Assembly: GCF_018219455.1 (NCBI RefSeq) | Contig: NZ_CP056122.1 | Coordinates: 2,852,001-2,916,000 of the forward strand | Source of the DNA: Moritella sp. 5 | GTDB lineage: Bacteria; Pseudomonadota; Gammaproteobacteria; Enterobacterales; Moritellaceae | Direction of reading: 5' to 3' | Length of the DNA: 64,000 bases | Shown: positions 1 through 10,392 of the stretch, piece by piece | How the letters are laid out: each line of letters opens with the position of its first letter | Position numbering within the stretch: position 1 is the stretch's first letter | The notes under the pieces: model-generated | Database searches by the model: none | What the model was told of the DNA's origin: nothing | What the model saw: the letters and a program-made list of their open reading frames with translations, nothing else | Translations under genes and position numbers: made by a program

Positions 1-1
1 C

Positions 2-1555
2 ACAACGCAAGGTAACCTTTATGCGAATGCCAAAGGTGCAGCTCGATTTGATGGTTCAATAAAACTGGAAGCACTAGTAATTAATGACAATAAATTAAAT
101 AAAACACTCATCAAGTGGCAAGACTTCAATATCAATAGTCTTAAATTTGATAAAGAAGCAAACAGTTTACTTATCGACCATGTTTCTTTTGTACAGCCAT
201 ATGCTCAGATGATTGTCGCAGCAGATAAAAGCTCTAATGTGTCAGATCTTGTTGTCAAAACCAAAGACGAGACAAAAGATGCGGCAGTTGAACAAGTTAA
301 GCCCCAAGTCAACTCAGAGACTCAAAAAGCTCAAACGGCAGAAGATGCAATGCTGATTGAAATTAACAAGATCACACTCGCACAAGGTAAAGTTGACTAT
401 ATCGATAACGTGCTTAAACCTAGCTTTGAAGCTGTCATCGAAAATATAGAAGGCCATGTTGGTAAGCTCTCATCTACAACAACCAAAAATGCAGAAATTG
501 ATATTAAAGCTATTGTCAATAAATACGCCCCTATGACCTTAAGAGGTGTGATTAATCCATTAACTCCAGAACCTTTCGTTGATGTGGAATTCGTGTTCGA
601 TAATTTCGAGTTGCCCTCAATGACTCCCTACTCGGGTACATATGCTGGTTTAGATATTGATGAAGGTCAGTTATCTCTAGCCCTAAAATACAAACTAGAT
701 AAGAATCATTTAGAGGGCAGTAACCATATCTTTATTGACCAACTGGATATGAACGATACCAAAGACAGTGACGCAGGAACAATACTACCGATCACCTTAG
801 CTATTCCTCTACTAAAAGACAGTAATGGTGCGATTGATTTAGGAGTAAATGTATCTGGTGATATTAACGACCCAAGTTTTAATGTTGGTGAAATTGTACT
901 AAAATCATTAAGCAACATTATTCTTAAAGCGGTTACCTCACCATTTACGTTATTGGCAAGTCTTGTTGATACAACCGACGATTTAGATAAAGTCAGTTTT
1001 GCTAATGGCTCAGCAATACTTGCCAAAGCAGAGCAAACTAAGCTAGATACATTAGCGAAAGCATTAGCACAACGTCCAGAGATCAAATTGAACATAAAAG
1101 GCAGTTATGATGTAAACATGGACAAACAAGCGCTTCAAAATCGAGCGGTGAATGCGAAACTAAGTCAATTAACAAACACCAATGTTTCGGAAACGATTAA
1201 CGCAACGAATATACCAGCATCAGGTGATATGAGAAATGCACTTATCGCGTTATATGAGCAAGAAACCAAAGGTAAAGCAGATGCGCTACGCAACGCAATT
1301 ACAGCGCAACAACCCGCATTAGCTAAACCAGAGTTAGAACAAATTTGGCTTCGTAGTTTATATACAAAAGTAAGTAAACAACAAGCTATCTCGGATAAAG
1401 TACTAAGAAAATTAGCTAAGTCGCGAGCTAGAGCGATTAAAACTCATTTACTAGATGTCAGTAAAGTTGACGCTGGCCGTGTCTTTCTATTAAGCCATCA
1501 AAGCAATGTCCCATCAGAAAGTACACAAACAACATTGACGCTTGTCGTTAAGTAA
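2..1555 (+). CDS. DUF748 domain protein, 3' part (5' end outside window)
   Basis: The frame is open from base 2, well upstream of the first ATG at 209, so the true start lies outside the window. The visible protein is about 517 residues. It contains the DUF748 signature stretch (FELPSMTPYSGTYAGLDID, then the SLALKYKLD and GSNHIFIDQL segments), typical of large AsmA-like envelope proteins of gammaproteobacteria whose molecular role is poorly defined. The C-terminal third (roughly from base 1010) looks like the OmpA-like tail often fused to DUF748, with charged helices and a final beta strand ending LTLVVK. The family is usually anchored by one N-terminal membrane segment and lies in the periplasm; that part is not visible here. 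It converges with, and overlaps by 8 bases, the haemoglobin remnant on the other strand. Family call firm, function unknown. Confidence 0.85.
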   Translation, partial: TTQGNLYANAKGAARFDGSIKLEALVINDNKLNKTLIKWQDFNINSLKFDKEANSLLIDHVSFVQPYAQMIVAADKSSNVSDLVVKTKDETKDAAVEQVKPQVNSETQKAQTAEDAMLIEINKITLAQGKVDYIDNVLKPSFEAVIENIEGHVGKLSSTTTKNAEIDIKAIVNKYAPMTLRGVINPLTPEPFVDVEFVFDNFELPSMTPYSGTYAGLDIDEGQLSLALKYKLDKNHLEGSNHIFIDQLDMNDTKDSDAGTILPITLAIPLLKDSNGAIDLGVNVSGDINDPSFNVGEIVLKSLSNIILKAVTSPFTLLASLVDTTDDLDKVSFANGSAILAKAEQTKLDTLAKALAQRPEIKLNIKGSYDVNMDKQALQNRAVNAKLSQLTNTNVSETINATNIPASGDMRNALIALYEQETKGKADALRNAITAQQPALAKPELEQIWLRSLYTKVSKQQAISDKVLRKLAKSRARAIKTHLLDVSKVDAGRVFLLSHQSNVPSESTQTTLTLVVK

Positions 1556-1859
1556 CGTTATTACGTAATAGCGTTATATGAAAATAGGCTTCATTGGCTG
1601 TGTTATCACAACTGGTGAAGCCTAATGTTATTTTGCAGATACAATATCGGCTTTCGTCGGTTATAACCGTATCAACAAAATCACTCACAACAACTGTCAT
1701 CGGCACTAGTCCTCCGAGTCGGTCATAGAGTGAAATATCTGAATGTTCACTCCCAACATCTTTTGCAGCTTTAACATCCAAACTCAAAGCTGAATTAAAA
1801 AGAAATAAACAGATAAATAATCCAGGCATCAATAAAGAATTATATCTCATCATAGCCAT
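1548..1859 (-). pseudogene. Remnant of a secreted group 1 truncated haemoglobin
   Basis: A 103-residue frame starts with a signal-like segment (hydrophobic residues 7-27) followed by SLYDRLGGLVPMTVVVSDFVDTVITDE, which matches the first helices of group 1 truncated haemoglobins. The part that should carry the haem-pocket helices and proximal His is missing. Sequence jumps to ICKITLGFTSCDNTANEAYFHIT, which resembles the later family segment around VCxxTGGPCxYxG and MKxAHxxLxIT, then stops. I read this as a gene with an internal deletion and a truncated 3' end. A small functional protein is possible but unlikely, because the haem ligand region is absent. Family identification comes from remembered motif order, not an alignment. 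Confidence 0.55.
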
Positions 1860-2171
1860 TTCCTACTGCTGTAAATTAACAACACCATAGCGGAAGTTTA
1901 GCTAAATTTTAAATATTTTCCATTAGCGATTAACCGACCAAAGACCTGCTACGTAAGCATCAATATCCAATTAATAACAACACAGAGTGCTTATTGCTAC
2001 GCAACAATGACTTACATCACCGCCCTAAAGGACAGTGTTTTTCGTCAAAGATGATAAATATACAAATCAAAGATCATCACTTATGCTTACATTAGTTTGA
2101 GCTAATTAGGATACGAGGCTGTATGCATCTACTGATTAATATTCCTGTGATTTGCAATTGGAGACCGACTT

Positions 2172-2504
2172 ATGCTTGAAGGTAACTTTGTCGCATTAAA
2201 ATCAGCACTATTAATCCAGCATACTCAGCAGTTCATGAATAATAAACTGAGTTACGCCATGCTATGTGATTATATTTGGGAAATATTACAAGACTGGCAA
2301 CGTTTAAATATTGTGGACAACAGAATATCAAGTCAAAAAGAAATGGTTTTTTGGTTCTTAGTATTTGAACTACAATTTCAAGATGAAACGTCTTTATTGC
2401 ATGATAAAGACCTTAATTTTAAATTACATCACTGCATCTTGTTTTTACAAGATGAGCTTGAAATGCCTAAAGGCTGTATTGGTGTTAGGCCTAATTACGC
2501 TTAA
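2172..2504 (+). CDS. Hypothetical protein, 110 aa
   Basis: I do not recognise this family. The protein is short, has no signal peptide or membrane span, and is rich in aromatic and hydrophobic residues that suggest packed helices (YAMLCDYIWEILQDWQRLN, then EMVFWFLVFELQF). A good ribosome-binding site (ggag, 8-9 bases upstream) supports the ATG at 2172. It stands alone: the haemoglobin remnant is upstream on the other strand and pepT downstream converges on it. The 312 bases upstream (1860-2171) show no other gene. Probably a real cytoplasmic protein of unknown role, possibly restricted to this group of bacteria. Confidence 0.65.
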   Translation: MLEGNFVALKSALLIQHTQQFMNNKLSYAMLCDYIWEILQDWQRLNIVDNRISSQKEMVFWFLVFELQFQDETSLLHDKDLNFKLHHCILFLQDELEMPKGCIGVRPNYA

Positions 2505-2578
2505 TAAGCGATATCAAATACAGCAATGATTTGTAAGTTAATATCATATAGGCCATTAGTTAATATTACTCATCCAAT

Positions 2579-3805
2579 TTATACGTATTTTTTCGCCGTT
2601 AATTCAGCCAACCGAACAATAACACGCACTGATTTTTCCATCCCTGCAACCGTAATAAACTCATGGATACCATGAAAGTTATAACCACCTGTAAAAATAT
2701 TAGGACAAGGTAATCCCATGAAAGATAATCGAGCACCATCAGTGCCTCCACGGATAGGTTTAATATCAGGCTGTACATCACAATCAATCATCGCTTGTTT
2801 CGCAATCTCAATGATATGCACATGAGGCTCGACCATCTCACGCATATTGTTATAACTATCTATTATTTTCAGGTCTACCCGTTCACAACCAAGTTCTTCA
2901 TTTAATTCTAAGACTTTTTTCTGTATAAATGCTTTTCGATGCGCTAATCCCATCGTATCAAAATCGCGGATGATATAATTCAATGTGGTTTTTGCCACAC
3001 TAGTTTGCATTGAATTCAAATGGTAAAAACCTTCATACCCTTCCGTGCATTCTGGTGTTTCGTCTGCAGGCATCATGTTTTGAAATTTAGCAGCTATCCC
3101 CATGCTATTAACCATCTTATTTTTCGCTGAACCTGGGTGCACATTTACCCCGTGACAAATTATTTCAGCAGTGCTCGCATTAAAGTTTTCAAACTCGAGT
3201 TCACCAACTGGGCCGCCATCAATAGTATAAGCCCACTCTGCATCAAAATCTTTAACATCAAATAAATTCGCACCACGACCAATTTCTTCATCGGGCGTAA
3301 AGCCGATACGAATATCACCATGTTTGATTTCAGGATTAGCTTGAAGATACGCTATCGCGGTTATGATTTCAGCAATACCGGCTTTGTTATCAGCACCCAA
3401 TAAGGTTGTACCATCAGTCGTTATTAGCGTATCGCCATGTAGATTATTCAAATCTGGGTACATCGAAGGTGATAAAACTTCGCCATTTCCTAAACTTATA
3501 TCACCACCTTGATAGTCCTTCACTATTTGCGGTTTAACCCCCTTCCCAGATGCATCAGGTGCTGTATCCATATGCGCAATTAACCCTACAGTTGGTACTG
3601 TTGTGCTAATATTACTGGGTAGCGTTGCAGTTAAATAACCATTGTTATCTAGTTTTACATTCTTTAGTTTTAATGCCACCAGCTCTTGCTTTAACTGCGC
3701 AGCAAAAACTGTTTGCCCATGCGTACTTGGGCATGCATCAAACGTATAATCAGATTGGGTATCAAAACTTACATAACGTAAAAAACGTTCAATCAAGGTA
3801 GTCAT
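2579..3805 (-). CDS. pepT: Peptidase T (tripeptide aminopeptidase)
   Basis: Zinc-dependent cytoplasmic exopeptidase that removes the N-terminal residue from tripeptides, family M20. At 408 residues it has the usual PepT length. The metal and catalytic residues can be read in order: His78 and Asp80 in [10 protein letters not shown], Asp139 in [12 protein letters not shown], Glu173-Glu174 in [10 protein letters not shown], an Asp in YTIDGG, and the late His in [13 protein letters not shown]. The dimerisation lid domain lies between (about residues 200-320). It is a single gene convergent with the 110-residue hypothetical and divergent from purT across a 408-base gap. The ATG at 3805 has a modest aagg site 8 bases upstream. 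Confidence 0.96.
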   Translation of the reverse strand: MTTLIERFLRYVSFDTQSDYTFDACPSTHGQTVFAAQLKQELVALKLKNVKLDNNGYLTATLPSNISTTVPTVGLIAHMDTAPDASGKGVKPQIVKDYQGGDISLGNGEVLSPSMYPDLNNLHGDTLITTDGTTLLGADNKAGIAEIITAIAYLQANPEIKHGDIRIGFTPDEEIGRGANLFDVKDFDAEWAYTIDGGPVGELEFENFNASTAEIICHGVNVHPGSAKNKMVNSMGIAAKFQNMMPADETPECTEGYEGFYHLNSMQTSVAKTTLNYIIRDFDTMGLAHRKAFIQKKVLELNEELGCERVDLKIIDSYNNMREMVEPHVHIIEIAKQAMIDCDVQPDIKPIRGGTDGARLSFMGLPCPNIFTGGYNFHGIHEFITVAGMEKSVRVIVRLAELTAKKYV

Positions 3806-4213
3806 AATAAAGCCTTTTTAAAATAAGTAGTTATGATGTACAACCATTATGCTTAATAAATAATGATGATTCGTTGTTCTTAGTCATAAATAGGTATTAA
3901 TTTAGCTCTATTAATTTTTCAGCCCTAATCTACGGATCTTACCAACCCCCGACGTGGTATTATAGCCCTCATTTTTATGGTCTATTTATACAGTTCTATT
4001 TTTGCTATTAGTTACATTTCAGCACAAAAACAAAACGTCAACTTTTAGGTGTTATAACCTACTTATCACTTAAAACTTCCATTTCCAACAAAATATCTAT
4101 ATCATGCAGCTTAATAACTTAGCCAAATAAGCTATAGTACTTAAAATACAACAAGTTAGTGAATTATCATTTGTTTGACCACCAAATTTATAATCAATTA
4201 ATAGGGAACTGTT
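3806..4213. promoter_or_regulatory. Divergent intergenic control region of pepT and purT
   Basis: This 408-base AT-rich gap holds no convincing gene. It must carry the promoters of both neighbours. An agggaa ribosome-binding site sits just before the purT ATG. I looked for a PurR operator (ACGCAAACGTTTTCGT-like): the only faint candidate is around 4029-4045 (acaaaacgtcaactttt), too poor to call. Confidence 0.4.
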
Positions 4214-5395
4214 ATGTTAGGTACCGCCAACAGCAAAAATGCAACACGTGTATTACTATTAGGCTCAGGAGAGCTTGGAAAAGAAGTGGCTATTGAGTTT
4301 CAGCGTTTAGGGGTAGAAGTCATTGCCGTTGATCGGTATGACAATGCGCCCGCGATGCAAGTCGCGCATCGCAGTCACACCATTGATATGCTTGATGGTA
4401 ATGCCATGAGACATGTGATTGAACTTGAACAACCGCATTATGTTATTCCAGAAATAGAAGCAATCGCGACAGATACCCTGCTTGAATTAGAGCAAGAAGG
4501 TGTCAATATCATACCGACAGCTCGCGCAACCAAGCTAACAATGGATCGTGAAGGTATTCGTCTTCTTGCCGCAGAAACCCTTAATTTACCGACTTCACCT
4601 TACATCTTCACTGATAATAAAACAGAGTATGAAGCCGCTGTTGCAGAAATCGGCATTCCATGTGTGATAAAACCAGTAATGAGTTCATCAGGCAAAGGCC
4701 AAAGTATTATTCGTGATAAAGATGACATCGAGCAAGCTTGGCATTATGCACAAGAAGGTGGCCGAGCAGGTGCTGGACGTATCATCATTGAAGGCTTTGT
4801 TAAATTTGACTTCGAGATCACCATGCTTACGATCAGTGCGATAGATGGTATCCATTTCTGCGATCCTATTGGTCACCGTCAGCAAGCTGGGGATTACCGT
4901 GAGTCATGGCAACCACAAATAATGTGTGATGATGTGCTTGTCAAAGCACAAGAAATATCTGCAGCGGTAGTTAAAGAATTAGGCGGTTATGGCCTCTTTG
5001 GTGTCGAACTCTTCATTCGAGGTAAAGACGTATTTTTTAGTGAAGTTTCACCGCGCCCGCACGACACAGGTATGGTGACACTAATCTCACAAGACTTGTC
5101 TGAATTTGCTTTGCATGTACGCGCTGTTTTAGGGCTACCGATCACCCAAATCCAACAGTATGGTCCATCAGCCTCTGCCGTTATTCTCGCAGAAGGTTAT
5201 TCGACTAATATTGGTTTTAATCAATTAGCACCGGCATTGGCTTGTGTACCAGGCAGTCAAATCCGTCTCTTCGGCAAACCAGAGATCGCAGGCCAGCGTC
5301 GCTTAGGCGTAGCTCTGGCTCGTGGTATTAACAGCATAGATGCGATTGATAAAGCCAAAGAAGTAGCACAAACAGTTGAAGTGACTCTTAATTAA
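4214..5395 (+). CDS. purT: Formate-dependent GAR transformylase PurT
   Basis: Phosphoribosylglycinamide formyltransferase 2: it makes formyl-GAR from GAR, formate and ATP in purine synthesis, an alternative to folate-dependent PurN. The protein is 393 residues, the normal length. The N-terminal pre-ATP-grasp domain starts with [16 protein letters not shown]; the ATP-grasp region includes [14 protein letters not shown] and the metal-binding end [16 protein letters not shown]; the C-terminal part ends in [14 protein letters not shown] strong Shine-Dalgarno (agggaa) precedes the ATG. It is monocistronic and followed by a clear bidirectional terminator shared with nupC. Confidence 0.97.
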   Translation: MLGTANSKNATRVLLLGSGELGKEVAIEFQRLGVEVIAVDRYDNAPAMQVAHRSHTIDMLDGNAMRHVIELEQPHYVIPEIEAIATDTLLELEQEGVNIIPTARATKLTMDREGIRLLAAETLNLPTSPYIFTDNKTEYEAAVAEIGIPCVIKPVMSSSGKGQSIIRDKDDIEQAWHYAQEGGRAGAGRIIIEGFVKFDFEITMLTISAIDGIHFCDPIGHRQQAGDYRESWQPQIMCDDVLVKAQEISAAVVKELGGYGLFGVELFIRGKDVFFSEVSPRPHDTGMVTLISQDLSEFALHVRAVLGLPITQIQQYGPSASAVILAEGYSTNIGFNQLAPALACVPGSQIRLFGKPEIAGQRRLGVALARGINSIDAIDKAKEVAQTVEVTLN

Positions 5396-5430
5396 TATGT
5401 TCCGTTGACGAGCATAAAGTCTAACGATTA

Positions 5431-5467
5431 AAAAAGGCTAACAAGTTATCACTCGTTAGCCTTTTTT
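5431..5467. terminator. Bidirectional rho-independent terminator between purT and nupC
   Basis: Stem GGCTAAC/GTTAGCC at 5436-5442 and 5455-5461, extended by AGT/ACT after one mismatch, with an A-run on the left and a T-run on the right. It can therefore stop purT (rightward) and nupC (leftward). Confidence 0.85.
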
Positions 5468-5522
5468 AAATCTGTAATTCAAGTTAATTATTGTATCTAT
5501 ACTTTTAATTATTAACGATGAA

Positions 5523-6722
5523 TTATAAGCTTAACATCACACCAGCAATTGCGGCACTCATCAAGTTAGCCAGCACACCAGCGAAAATAGCGCGGAAACC
5601 ATAACGGGCAATAAATTGACGACGTTCAGGGAGCATACTGCCTAAACCACCAATCAAAACGGCCATCGTGCCAATATTGGCGAAACCACACAGTGCAAAG
5701 GTAATAATTGCTTGTGAATGTTCACTTAACTGATCTTTTACTTCCATCAGCTGAATAAAAGCAACAAACTCATTAACCACGATCTTATTACCAATTAACG
5801 AACCAGCAATAATCGCTTCATTCCATGGCACACCAATTAACCAAGCTACAGGTGCAAATAAATAACCTAAGATAATTTCAAAGCTTATAGTCATATCAAA
5901 CCAACTGCCTATCCCTGCCAGCATGCCATTAAGTAATGCAATAACACCAACAAATGCAAGTAGCGTAGCACCAATCGCAGTCGCAATACTTAAACCAGCC
6001 ATAGCGCCGTCTGCAAGCGCTTCAACAACGTTTGTCGCACGTGGTAATTCCACTTTAGTGATTTCATCTGCAACCAGTTCATCTTTTGATGGTGGGAACA
6101 ATAATTTAGCCATTAATAACCCAGCTGGCGCAGACATGAATGACGCAGCAACTAAAAATTTGATTTCAACACCAATCATGGCATAACCCACTAAGGTGCC
6201 ACCAGCAACTGACGCAAGACCACAGGTCATCACAGCAAAAAACTGTGAATCACTCATGCCTTTTAAATACGGTTTAACAACTAAAGGCGCTTCAACCATA
6301 CCAACAAAAATGTTTGCCGTTGCCGCTAACGATTCCGCGCGGCCAGTGCCTAACAATTTCTGTAAGCCACCACCAACAATATTAATCACCTTCGGCATTA
6401 AACCAATATGATACAGCGCTGAAATTAACGCAGAGAAGAACACAACAATACCTAATACATTAATCGCAAATACAAAGCCACCAGATGTCAGGTCACCAAA
6501 TATAAAATTAATACCTTCTTGACCATAATTAATCACTTTTGATACGCCAACACTAAAACCACTTAATGCGTCTTTGCCTGCTGGAAAATATAATACGATA
6601 AAAGCAAACGTGATCTGTAATGTAAACGCTAGCGAGACAGTTCTGAGTGGGATATTACGACGATCTTTTGAAAAAAGAAACGCAGTTAATAGGATCACTA
6701 TTATGCCTAAAATAGATATCAT
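5523..6722 (-). CDS. nupC: Concentrative nucleoside transporter NupC
   Basis: Inner-membrane nucleoside:cation symporter of the CNT family. I place the start at the ATG at 6722 (MISILGIIVILLTAF), giving 399 residues, the same size as E. coli NupC; the longer frame from 6779 would add 19 residues that do not belong to the family. Typical segments are seen in order: a hydrophobic N-terminus, the gate region with GTGRAESLAATANIFVGMVEAPLVVKPYL, and the nucleoside-binding core with SLIGNKIVVNEFVAF and FALCGFANIGTMAVLIGGLG. It converges on purT and probably forms a single transcription unit importing nucleosides for salvage, a fitting neighbour for a purine gene. Confidence 0.93.
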   Translation of the reverse strand: MISILGIIVILLTAFLFSKDRRNIPLRTVSLAFTLQITFAFIVLYFPAGKDALSGFSVGVSKVINYGQEGINFIFGDLTSGGFVFAINVLGIVVFFSALISALYHIGLMPKVINIVGGGLQKLLGTGRAESLAATANIFVGMVEAPLVVKPYLKGMSDSQFFAVMTCGLASVAGGTLVGYAMIGVEIKFLVAASFMSAPAGLLMAKLLFPPSKDELVADEITKVELPRATNVVEALADGAMAGLSIATAIGATLLAFVGVIALLNGMLAGIGSWFDMTISFEIILGYLFAPVAWLIGVPWNEAIIAGSLIGNKIVVNEFVAFIQLMEVKDQLSEHSQAIITFALCGFANIGTMAVLIGGLGSMLPERRQFIARYGFRAIFAGVLANLMSAAIAGVMLSL

Positions 6723-6940
6723 GGAACAAACCTGTTTAATGATTAAAATTATAAAGACGCGTATTGTAGTCCGCATCATTTTTACAGCAAGTCCAATAAG
6801 TTACCTGCTTGTTACAATTAAATTAAAACGTCTTGTTGTGATAGCTAGCTTATTGTTTTATAACAATTCAATAATGATATTTGGGGTATTATTTCCATAT
6901 GGAAAAGATATTTATCCATGAGAAGATAAGTTCTTGGAGG

Positions 6941-7879
6941 TTAGATTTTAATCTGTGACTTTAATTGCCGATCCCAGTATGAAGGCTGACCAATATATTC
7001 TTTGAAAAAGGTGATCGCAGCGCTAATTTTCTTCGGTAAATGCTTACGGCTGGGGTATACAGCATAGAACTGCATACTTTGACTCGCCTGCCACTTTGGT
7101 AATAGTTGTATCAACTTGCCCGTTCTAAACTCATCCGTTAATAAATACGTAGCTAAGTAGGCAATTCCCCACCCTGATATCGCAGCATCGCGGATCGCCT
7201 CAGCTAAATCAACACGATAATCACCATTAACATTGATGTATAACGTGTCATCGCCTTGCTTAAATGACCATAAGCCATAGCTACGCTCACGGCTTTGATA
7301 AATCAGGCAATTATGGTTCTCAAGGTCTTGCGGATGCAATGGCGCTGAGTGATGTATCAAATAATCGGGTGACGCAGCAACCACAAAGCGGGTATCAGCC
7401 AGATGCTGAGCCACATAACCTTCGGGTATATCTTCAATGTTGGTCAACCAGAGATCTAAACCGTCATCAATCATATTGGTTTTATAATCGAACAGACACA
7501 CTTCAACATGCAAGTCGGGGTGCAGTTTACGAAATTGTTCAATTGCCGGGATAATATGGATGGTACCAAATGACTGCGAAACACCTAAACGCAGAATACC
7601 CGTCACTTCATCTTGCAGATTAGCCATCATGACATCAGCGTCTTGTACACTGCTTACCACGTCAGCACAATAACGGGCAAACTGTTGGCCCGCATCGGTT
7701 AAAGTGAAACTGCGCGTTGAACGCTGAACAAGTTTGACGTTTAGAGCGGCTTCTAGGCACTTGAGCTGTTTACTGACATGAGATACCGACACACTTAACG
7801 TATGCGCTGCTGCAGTAAAGCTACCGGTTTGTACCAGGGTATGGAAGAGTGCCATTTGGCTAGCGCGATCTTGGATCAA
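6941..7879 (-). CDS. LysR-family transcriptional regulator
   Basis: N-terminal winged helix-turn-helix (residues about 9-65: MALFHTLVQTGSFTAAAHTLSVSVSHVSKQLKCLE) followed by a LysR substrate-binding domain (about 95-300) of the CrgA/DsdC-like type. The frame opens with TTG at 7879; the first ATG (7855) would cut the start of helix 1, so TTG, with agg 13 bases upstream, is the better choice. Target genes are unknown. The gene is not closely divergent from a clear partner: nupC lies downstream, and a 158-base gap separates it from the convergent end of the phospholipase-like gene. Regulation of a distant locus is possible. Confidence 0.88.
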   Translation of the reverse strand: MIQDRASQMALFHTLVQTGSFTAAAHTLSVSVSHVSKQLKCLEAALNVKLVQRSTRSFTLTDAGQQFARYCADVVSSVQDADVMMANLQDEVTGILRLGVSQSFGTIHIIPAIEQFRKLHPDLHVEVCLFDYKTNMIDDGLDLWLTNIEDIPEGYVAQHLADTRFVVAASPDYLIHHSAPLHPQDLENHNCLIYQSRERSYGLWSFKQGDDTLYINVNGDYRVDLAEAIRDAAISGWGIAYLATYLLTDEFRTGKLIQLLPKWQASQSMQFYAVYPSRKHLPKKISAAITFFKEYIGQPSYWDRQLKSQIKI

Positions 7880-8037
7880 TTGAGAAGTACCTAGTAATGT
7901 CCGATCCGTGTGACTACGTTATAACAAGAATAAACATCGTCATTGATGTTTAATTAAGGCAGTGTATACAAAAATCAATATTCAATAAAGCAGTAAGCCA
8001 TTACGAGACTAAAATGATGACTTACTACCCAATTACA

Positions 8038-9393
8038 TTAAGGTTTATGACGTAAAATTGAACGCACATAACTGCGGGTATTGGCATTATGATCTAACAT
8101 AAACTCAGCAAGTAAGTTGGTCATTTTAGTTATGCCCTCCTCGCCATGCTGCTCTCGGATCATGTCAACAATCATGTCGACTTCTTTACTACCATCGACT
8201 TCAAAGCTTGGGTCACTTACTAGCTGTTCAGGTACCCAGCGTTCAAGGTAATCAGCCAATTTCTGCGATTTCTCATATGATTTTTTGGCGTATGCCTCTA
8301 CAAATGTCGTATTCGTGTATTCAATAACAGGAGTATCTTGTTCTAACGCTTTAAATAAAACGCTACTAAAATCATTGTTTTCATAAGCCTGCTTAGTAAT
8401 AATTTCTTGAAATTTTTCGAATACCAAATGACGGTTAGAGAGCAGTTGAATCGCATCTATTTTCGCTTGTGGGAAGCCCATCATATCTTTGGCATTTGTC
8501 CAGATACTCGATGCCGTACTTACACCCGGTTGTAACGTTGAATGATATGACTGCGCGATATCTCCAATGTAATGCATGCCCCAACCCATAAATCGCCAGC
8601 CCCAATAATCATGGCCAGTACGAAAGGCATATTCAGATAACGCTTTGTACATATGCACACGATAGTCAGGGAAAGTATCACGTAAGAACGGCGCGAGCGT
8701 GAAGAGCACACTTGATTCATGATAGAAGCCCATATGGAAAGGTGCTTGCGAGCTGTATTCTAATGCTGGATTACCAAAGGCTTGTTTACCAAAACCATAC
8801 AGTTTACCCGCATCAGTATTACTGTCTTCAAACAAACCAATATCTAAGCCATTATCAGGATCATCATTAGCCGATACTAACACCTCGATTGGCGTTACCA
8901 TTTCACCACTTTTCACTTCAACAAAGGTCATGGTGTTGTAATGGTCTAGGCTTTTAAATACGCTAACCTCTGACGAATCCATTCGACGACGACCTTGTTT
9001 ATCCTGCCCTGGTAATAGCTGAATATACGGGTTAACACGTGCATTAGGGTTGATACGTATGGCATGAATAAAACTTGTTTGTAAGTCTTGGCCAGCGGCG
9101 TCAAATGCTAATGTATCAGGACGCGGCTTATAATACGGAAAGTTTTGGCGTAACCAGTCTTCATTGGTTGCTAATAACGTTTCTAACCCTTGCGCTTCTG
9201 CTGTCACAAACTCTGCTAAGGTTTCGACCTTAATCGGCGCTTGCGCTGCCACTTCTGGCATCGTGTTCAATATTGGATAAGTAATGAGGCTGTGTTCAGA
9301 CCATGCATTGGCATTACTCACCATCATACAGCTATACAAGAGTGCGCCTAAAGTGACTTTCATCTGTCTTCTAAACAAAATCGGGATAAACAT
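8038..9393 (-). CDS. Secreted zinc-dependent phospholipase C / S1-P1 nuclease-like protein
   Basis: A 451-residue secreted protein. The signal peptide (residues about 1-30) ends NANA and mature sequence would begin WSEHS. In bacterial phospholipase C and P1 nuclease the mature N-terminal Trp is itself a zinc ligand, and a following His is another; this protein shows both (Trp31, His34). Further His/Asp ligands are plausible in MGWGMHYIGDIAQSYHS (about residues 270-286), the family's HxxxD-type motif. An aagga site lies 7 bases before the ATG at 9393, which decides the start over the inner ATG at 9363. It lies 42 bases after the PhyH-like gene and may share its transcript. Substrate (phospholipid or nucleic acid) cannot be told from sequence. 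Confidence 0.75.
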   Translation of the reverse strand: MFIPILFRRQMKVTLGALLYSCMMVSNANAWSEHSLITYPILNTMPEVAAQAPIKVETLAEFVTAEAQGLETLLATNEDWLRQNFPYYKPRPDTLAFDAAGQDLQTSFIHAIRINPNARVNPYIQLLPGQDKQGRRRMDSSEVSVFKSLDHYNTMTFVEVKSGEMVTPIEVLVSANDDPDNGLDIGLFEDSNTDAGKLYGFGKQAFGNPALEYSSQAPFHMGFYHESSVLFTLAPFLRDTFPDYRVHMYKALSEYAFRTGHDYWGWRFMGWGMHYIGDIAQSYHSTLQPGVSTASSIWTNAKDMMGFPQAKIDAIQLLSNRHLVFEKFQEIITKQAYENNDFSSVLFKALEQDTPVIEYTNTTFVEAYAKKSYEKSQKLADYLERWVPEQLVSDPSFEVDGSKEVDMIVDMIREQHGEEGITKMTNLLAEFMLDHNANTRSYVRSILRHKP

Positions 9394-9435
9394 AACATTC
9401 CTTTGAAATAATCGTCTATTGATATTAAGTGCGTA

Positions 9436-10245
9436 TTAAGCACACAGTGCTTTTAAATCGAGCGTGCTCATGAATAATCTCGGGTCATCAATCTTATCCA
9501 ACATTTCAATACTCGGTAAACATTCATCATCAACATAGTCGGCAAAGTCCCCATCAGGATCGAAGACTAAGATATCCAGCGCTAATCGGTCCATGCCGTA
9601 TAGACCGCGGTGGATCATATCAGCTGAAAACACCAGTAAGTCGCCAGCAGCTAAGTTAATAACCTTTCCGCCAGAGATGCTATCACTGCTCACTTTGCCG
9701 TTTATTTCTTGTCGCACATTAAATTCTTCTTCATTATCCCAGCGCTTATGCGTGCCCGGGATAAGTTCCATGCCAAGCTCATCAAACAAAGGCACACGAA
9801 GATGTACGACTTGCGTCTCTTGCACGGCTATTTTTTGCTGTTCAACCTCATGGTCGTATTGGCAGTCGCGATGCCAGAAATCTTTTTGTTTAGGGTTAAC
9901 AGGATTGAAAAATAATTGGGTGTTCATGAATGCAGCATTAGCAGGTATAACCGATTCAACAACATCCATCATTTTTTTTGAACTGATAAAATTGAAAAGC
10001 TTCAGTCGGTCGTCGCATTCTAAGTAGTCAATACCGGTAATGACAGAAGAATTGAACGCTTCATCTCGATAAAACTGTATATTGTCTTCTTTCCACGATT
10101 CATGGAATTTCAATACGACCTCTCTCAATGCTGAAATCTCAGCCGCACTAAAATAATTTCTTATTACAAAGTAACCTTGCTCGTCATATTCGCTATTCAA
10201 TTGACTTCTATTACTCTCTTTAATACCCGTTACCTTTAACACCAT
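9436..10245 (-). CDS. Phytanoyl-CoA dioxygenase (PhyH) family protein
   Basis: A 269-residue cytoplasmic Fe(II)/2-oxoglutarate oxygenase. The facial triad is visible: His125 and Asp127 in WHRDCQYDHE and the distal His212 in IHRGLYGMDRLALD, with a nearby Arg for 2-oxoglutarate. The N-terminal YDEQGYFVIRNYFSAAEI is the standard PhyH opening. These enzymes hydroxylate lipids, amino acids or natural products; nothing here fixes the substrate. A gaggta ribosome-binding site precedes the ATG. It is the first gene of a likely two-gene unit with the secreted phospholipase-like protein. Confidence 0.85.
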   Translation of the reverse strand: MVLKVTGIKESNRSQLNSEYDEQGYFVIRNYFSAAEISALREVVLKFHESWKEDNIQFYRDEAFNSSVITGIDYLECDDRLKLFNFISSKKMMDVVESVIPANAAFMNTQLFFNPVNPKQKDFWHRDCQYDHEVEQQKIAVQETQVVHLRVPLFDELGMELIPGTHKRWDNEEEFNVRQEINGKVSSDSISGGKVINLAAGDLLVFSADMIHRGLYGMDRLALDILVFDPDGDFADYVDDECLPSIEMLDKIDDPRLFMSTLDLKALCA

Positions 10246-10392
10246 TACCTCTATTTTGTTATCACAACTCGGCGGCCTATGCTTTGGTTAATACCAGACA
10301 AGCTCTAAGGATTGAACCGAGTTTAATGTTGCGACTTATTCAGAATAAATTCCATTTTATCTCCGTAACGCTTTAATTGATTAATTTTTTAG

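Noticed and set aside
706-1095. 129-residue frame opposite the DUF748 gene
   Set aside because: Antisense to a clear coding region and without any family signature.
4029-4045. PurR operator before purT
   Set aside because: Only a vague match (acaaaacgtcaactttt); the central palindrome of the PurR site is missing.
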